Below the pieces are notes generated by a model that did not search any database, had not been told where the DNA came from, and saw only the letters and a program-made list of their open reading frames with translations. 64,000 nt of DNA from Sphingomonadales bacterium 12-68-11 (GTDB lineage: Bacteria > Pseudomonadota > Alphaproteobacteria > Sphingomonadales > Sphingomonadaceae), in NCBI GenBank assembly GCA_002279825.1, contig NCCV01000003.1:1-64000 (forward strand), in the 5' to 3' direction. The translations under genes were made by a program, and so were the position numbers. The first letter of the stretch is position 1. Every line of letters begins with the position of its first letter. This document shows, in pieces, positions 61,901 through 64,000 of the stretch.

Positions 61901-62584
61901 TCAGCGCCCGCCAAAGCGTCGCTCCCTGGCGGCGAAGCTCGCCAGCGCCTGTTCGAGGTGCGCCACGGTGAATTCGGGCCACAGCACTTCGGTGAACCAC
62001 ATCTCGGCATAGGCCGCCTGCCACAGCAGGAAGTTCGACAGGCGCACTTCGCCGCTGGTGCGGATCAGCAGGTCGAGCGGCGGCAAGTCGGCGGTGTCGA
62101 GATGCGCGGAGATGCTCTCGGGCGTGATCTCCCCCTCCCGCGCAGCCAGCGCCGCGGCGCGCGCGATCTCCTGCTGCGATCCGTAGTTGAGCGCCACCGC
62201 CAGCGTGCGCTTGCCTTTGGAGGTCCGCGCCAGTGCGTCTTCGAGGCTGGCGACAATATCGGGCGCCATCGCGCTGTAATCGCCGATGATATGCAGCCTC
62301 ACGTCGTTGGCGATGAATTCGGGCAAGTCGGATTTGATGAACCGCCGCATCAGCCCCATGAGGTCGGAAATCTCTTCGTCGGGGCGCTTCCAGTTCTCGC
62401 TCGAGAACGCATAGAGCGTCAGGCAGTCGAGCCCGAGCGGTTCGATCGCGCGCACCAGCCGGCGCACCGCTTCGACCCCGCGCTGGTGGCCCATGACGCG
62501 AGGCAAATGGTGCTGGCGCGCCCAGCGGCCGTTGCCGTCCATGATGATCGCGACGTGGCGCGCGCCGTGGTCGGAACTGTCCAT
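61901..62584 (-). CDS. uppS: Undecaprenyl diphosphate synthase
   Basis: Cis-prenyltransferase making the C55 carrier for peptidoglycan. The 227-residue product has [23 protein letters not shown] at the substrate site (catalytic Asp in MDGNGRW), [14 protein letters not shown] and [19 protein letters not shown]. The ATG at 62584 is preferred; GTC-TTG upstream give no better start. A palindromic repeat lies 15 bases before it, and no strong ribosome-binding site remains. Confidence 0.95.
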   Translation of the reverse strand: MDSSDHGARHVAIIMDGNGRWARQHHLPRVMGHQRGVEAVRRLVRAIEPLGLDCLTLYAFSSENWKRPDEEISDLMGLMRRFIKSDLPEFIANDVRLHIIGDYSAMAPDIVASLEDALARTSKGKRTLAVALNYGSQQEIARAAALAAREGEITPESISAHLDTADLPPLDLLIRTSGEVRLSNFLLWQAAYAEMWFTEVLWPEFTVAHLEQALASFAARERRFGGR

Positions 62585-62598
62585 GACCAAGTCAGTGC

Positions 62599-62664
62599 CG
62601 TTCGTGTCGAGCGAAGTCGAGACGCCGTTTGGCTCGCGCCTCTCCACTTCGCTCGAGGCGAACG
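62599..62664. repeat. Palindromic repeat between frr and uppS
   Basis: Two 23-base arms, CGTTCGTGTCGAGCGAAGTC at the left and its near mirror at the right, agree at 20 of 23 positions with a 20-base spacer, making a long imperfect hairpin. On the minus strand the element reads SSEVERREPNGVSTSLDTNG, a translation I associate with dispersed sphingomonad repeats. It fills the 101 bases between the frr stop and the uppS start. Confidence 0.75.
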
Positions 62665-62685
62665 GAGCGTGGGGCAATCCGGCTG

Positions 62686-63243
62686 TCACTGCGTGAGGAT
62701 TTCCTTCTCCTTGGCCGCAGCCACCTGGTCGACTTCGGCGACGAACTTGTCGGTCAGCTTCTGGACTTCGTCCTCCATCCGCTTGCGATCGTCCTCGGAG
62801 ATGTCCTTCTTCTTCTCGTCTTCCTTGAGGGCTTCCATGCCGTCGCGGCGGACGTTGCGGATCGCGATTTTGGCGCCTTCGGCATATTTGCCGGCGAGCT
62901 TGGCGAGTTCCTTGCGGCGGTCCTGCGTCAGGTCGGGCAGCGGCAGGCGCAGGGTCTGCCCGTCGATGATTGGATTGAGCCCGAGGTTGGCATGAGAAAT
63001 GCCTTTTTCGACCGGGATCACATTCGCGCGGTCCCACACCTGCACGCTCAGCATGCGCGGCTCTGGCGCGGATACGGTCGCGACCTGGTTGAGCGGCATC
63101 ATCGAGCCATAGACTTCGACCATGACGGGATCGAGCAGCGCCGTGTTGGCGCGCCCGGTGCGCAGGCCCGACAGGTCGCTCTTCAGGCTGTCGAGCGCGC
63201 CAGCCATGCGCCGTTCGATATCGCTCTTGTCGTATTTGGCCAT
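62686..63243 (-). CDS. frr: Ribosome recycling factor
   Basis: Splits post-termination ribosomes with EF-G. The 185-residue helical protein has SGLRTGRANTALLDPVMVEVYG, MPLNQVATVSAPEPRML and NVRRDGMEALKEDEKKKDISED, all Frr marks. The ATG at 63243 lies one base after the pyrH stop. Confidence 0.97.
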   Translation of the reverse strand: MAKYDKSDIERRMAGALDSLKSDLSGLRTGRANTALLDPVMVEVYGSMMPLNQVATVSAPEPRMLSVQVWDRANVIPVEKGISHANLGLNPIIDGQTLRLPLPDLTQDRRKELAKLAGKYAEGAKIAIRNVRRDGMEALKEDEKKKDISEDDRKRMEDEVQKLTDKFVAEVDQVAAAKEKEILTQ

Positions 63244-63244
63244 G

Positions 63245-63967
63245 TCACGCTTCCTTCCGCACTATCGTCTGGACGCCCATGCCCGAAAGGATGCGCGCCA
63301 GGTTGCCCTTCTCGCGGATCGAGAACACCACGATCGGGATGTCGTTGTCGCGGCACAGCGCCACCGCGGAGGCGTCCATGACCTTGAGATTGCCAGCCAG
63401 CACTTTGTCGTAACTGACCGTATCGTAACGCTGCGCAGCGGCGTTTGTCTTGGGGTCGCTGTCGTAGACCCCATCGACGCTGGTGCCCTTGTAGAGCGCG
63501 TCGCACTTCATTTCCGCCGCGCGCAGCGCCGCGCCGCTGTCAGTGGTGAAGTACGGCGCGCCCACCCCCGCGGCGAAAATCACCACGCGGCCCTTCTCCA
63601 GGTGCCGCTCGGCGCGGCGCCGGATCACCGGCTCGCACACCTGGTCCATCTGGATCGCCGACTGCACGCGGGTCTGCACGCCGATCTGCTCGAGCGCATT
63701 CTGCATCGCCAGGGCGTTCATCACCGTCGCCAGCATGCCCATGTAATCGGCCTGCGCCCGGTCCATGCCGCGCGCCGCCCCGGCCATGCCGCGAAAGATG
63801 TTGCCCCCGCCGATCACCAGGCAGATCTCCAGCCCGGAGTTCTTGGCCGCCTTCACTTCCTCGGCCAACTGGGCGACGAACTGGGGATCGATCCCGAACG
63901 GCTGCGCACCCATCAACACCTCGCCCGACAGCTTGAGCAGGATGCGCTTGGTGTTGGGCAGGAGCAT
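63245..63967 (-). CDS. pyrH: UMP kinase
   Basis: Phosphorylates UMP to UDP. The 240-residue hexameric kinase has [24 protein letters not shown], the [13 protein letters not shown] helix, [17 protein letters not shown] and [18 protein letters not shown]. The ATG at 63967 is the last start before the window edge. tsf usually lies upstream and would be outside the window. Confidence 0.97.
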   Translation of the reverse strand: MLLPNTKRILLKLSGEVLMGAQPFGIDPQFVAQLAEEVKAAKNSGLEICLVIGGGNIFRGMAGAARGMDRAQADYMGMLATVMNALAMQNALEQIGVQTRVQSAIQMDQVCEPVIRRRAERHLEKGRVVIFAAGVGAPYFTTDSGAALRAAEMKCDALYKGTSVDGVYDSDPKTNAAAQRYDTVSYDKVLAGNLKVMDASAVALCRDNDIPIVVFSIREKGNLARILSGMGVQTIVRKEA

Positions 63968-64000
63968 GAAGGGGCGGTCCTCTCCGCAGGCGACGCTGCG

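Noticed and set aside
1..64000. CRISPR arrays, insertion sequences, integrases, rRNA genes, prophage genes
   Set aside because: Looked for on both strands; no regularly spaced repeats, transposase or integrase motifs, or rRNA sequence were seen.

Overview
The window is a GC-rich chromosomal segment, mostly core genes, from an alphaproteobacterium that I place in Sphingomonadales (Sphingomonas, Novosphingobium or Erythrobacter-like). The placement rests on several signs. There is a PEPxxWA-type C-terminal sorting protein. HemA is a 5-aminolevulinate synthase. An ornithine decarboxylase stands near a deoxyhypusine-synthase-like enzyme, which fits homospermidine, the typical sphingomonad polyamine. 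The bamA-ompH-fabZ block lacks lpxD and lpxA, as expected for bacteria that use glycosphingolipids instead of lipopolysaccharide. The genus is inferred; no rRNA gene is present to confirm it.

Layout. 1-8.3 kb: a DEAD-box helicase cut by the window edge, a PEP-CTERM exported protein, pgi, the lepB-rnc-era operon and a DHA2-type efflux pump. 8.3-15.6 kb: topA with a 59-residue partner gene, a methyltransferase, dprA-plsY, a membrane protein joining a LuxR-type HTH to two EF-hands, and murI. 15.7-23.1 kb: hemA (apparently starting at CTG), a MarR regulator, a lipoprotein c-type cytochrome, and two polyamine genes separated by a lower-GC gene for a membrane-anchored GNAT-like protein, then a threonine dehydratase. 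23.1-30.4 kb: tRNA-Met, a CheY-like receiver, acpP-fabF-mltG, a YfiR/YfiN-like c-di-GMP pair and aspS. 30.4-41.9 kb: rnd-oxyR, a HAD-like lipoprotein, pgsA, an LplT-like transporter, CsbD, an EVE protein, a GGDEF-EAL protein and dapF-mtaB-ftsY-yciB. 42-46.2 kb: a KefB-like antiporter and the Kup potassium importer with small membrane proteins between them. 46.3-51.2 kb: the cytochrome c maturation operon ccmC-D-E-F-G(dsbE)-H-I, with a disturbed ccmF/dsbE/ccmH section. 51.3-54.4 kb: an amino-acid dehydrogenase, tRNA-His, a prolyl-hydroxylase-like oxygenase, a GFA protein and a ccdAB toxin-antitoxin pair. 54.4-64 kb: the envelope and translation cluster pyrH-frr-uppS-cdsA-dxr-rseP-bamA-ompH-fabZ and rpmE.

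Working relations. ccmC to ccmI is one heme-delivery and cytochrome c assembly line. uppS, cdsA, dxr, rseP, bamA and ompH supply isoprenoid carrier, phospholipid and outer-membrane assembly. acpP and fabF are fatty-acid genes next to a peptidoglycan terminator (mltG). Two c-di-GMP proteins suggest surface-attachment control. At least four kinds of palindromic dispersed repeat lie in intergenic or translation-start positions, one of them inside the start region of ccmH.

No CRISPR array, insertion sequence, prophage or rRNA operon was seen. The least explained items are the membrane GNAT gene inside the polyamine locus, the HTH-TM-EF-hand protein, the topA-linked small protein, and the two apparent CTG starts (hemA, dsbE).
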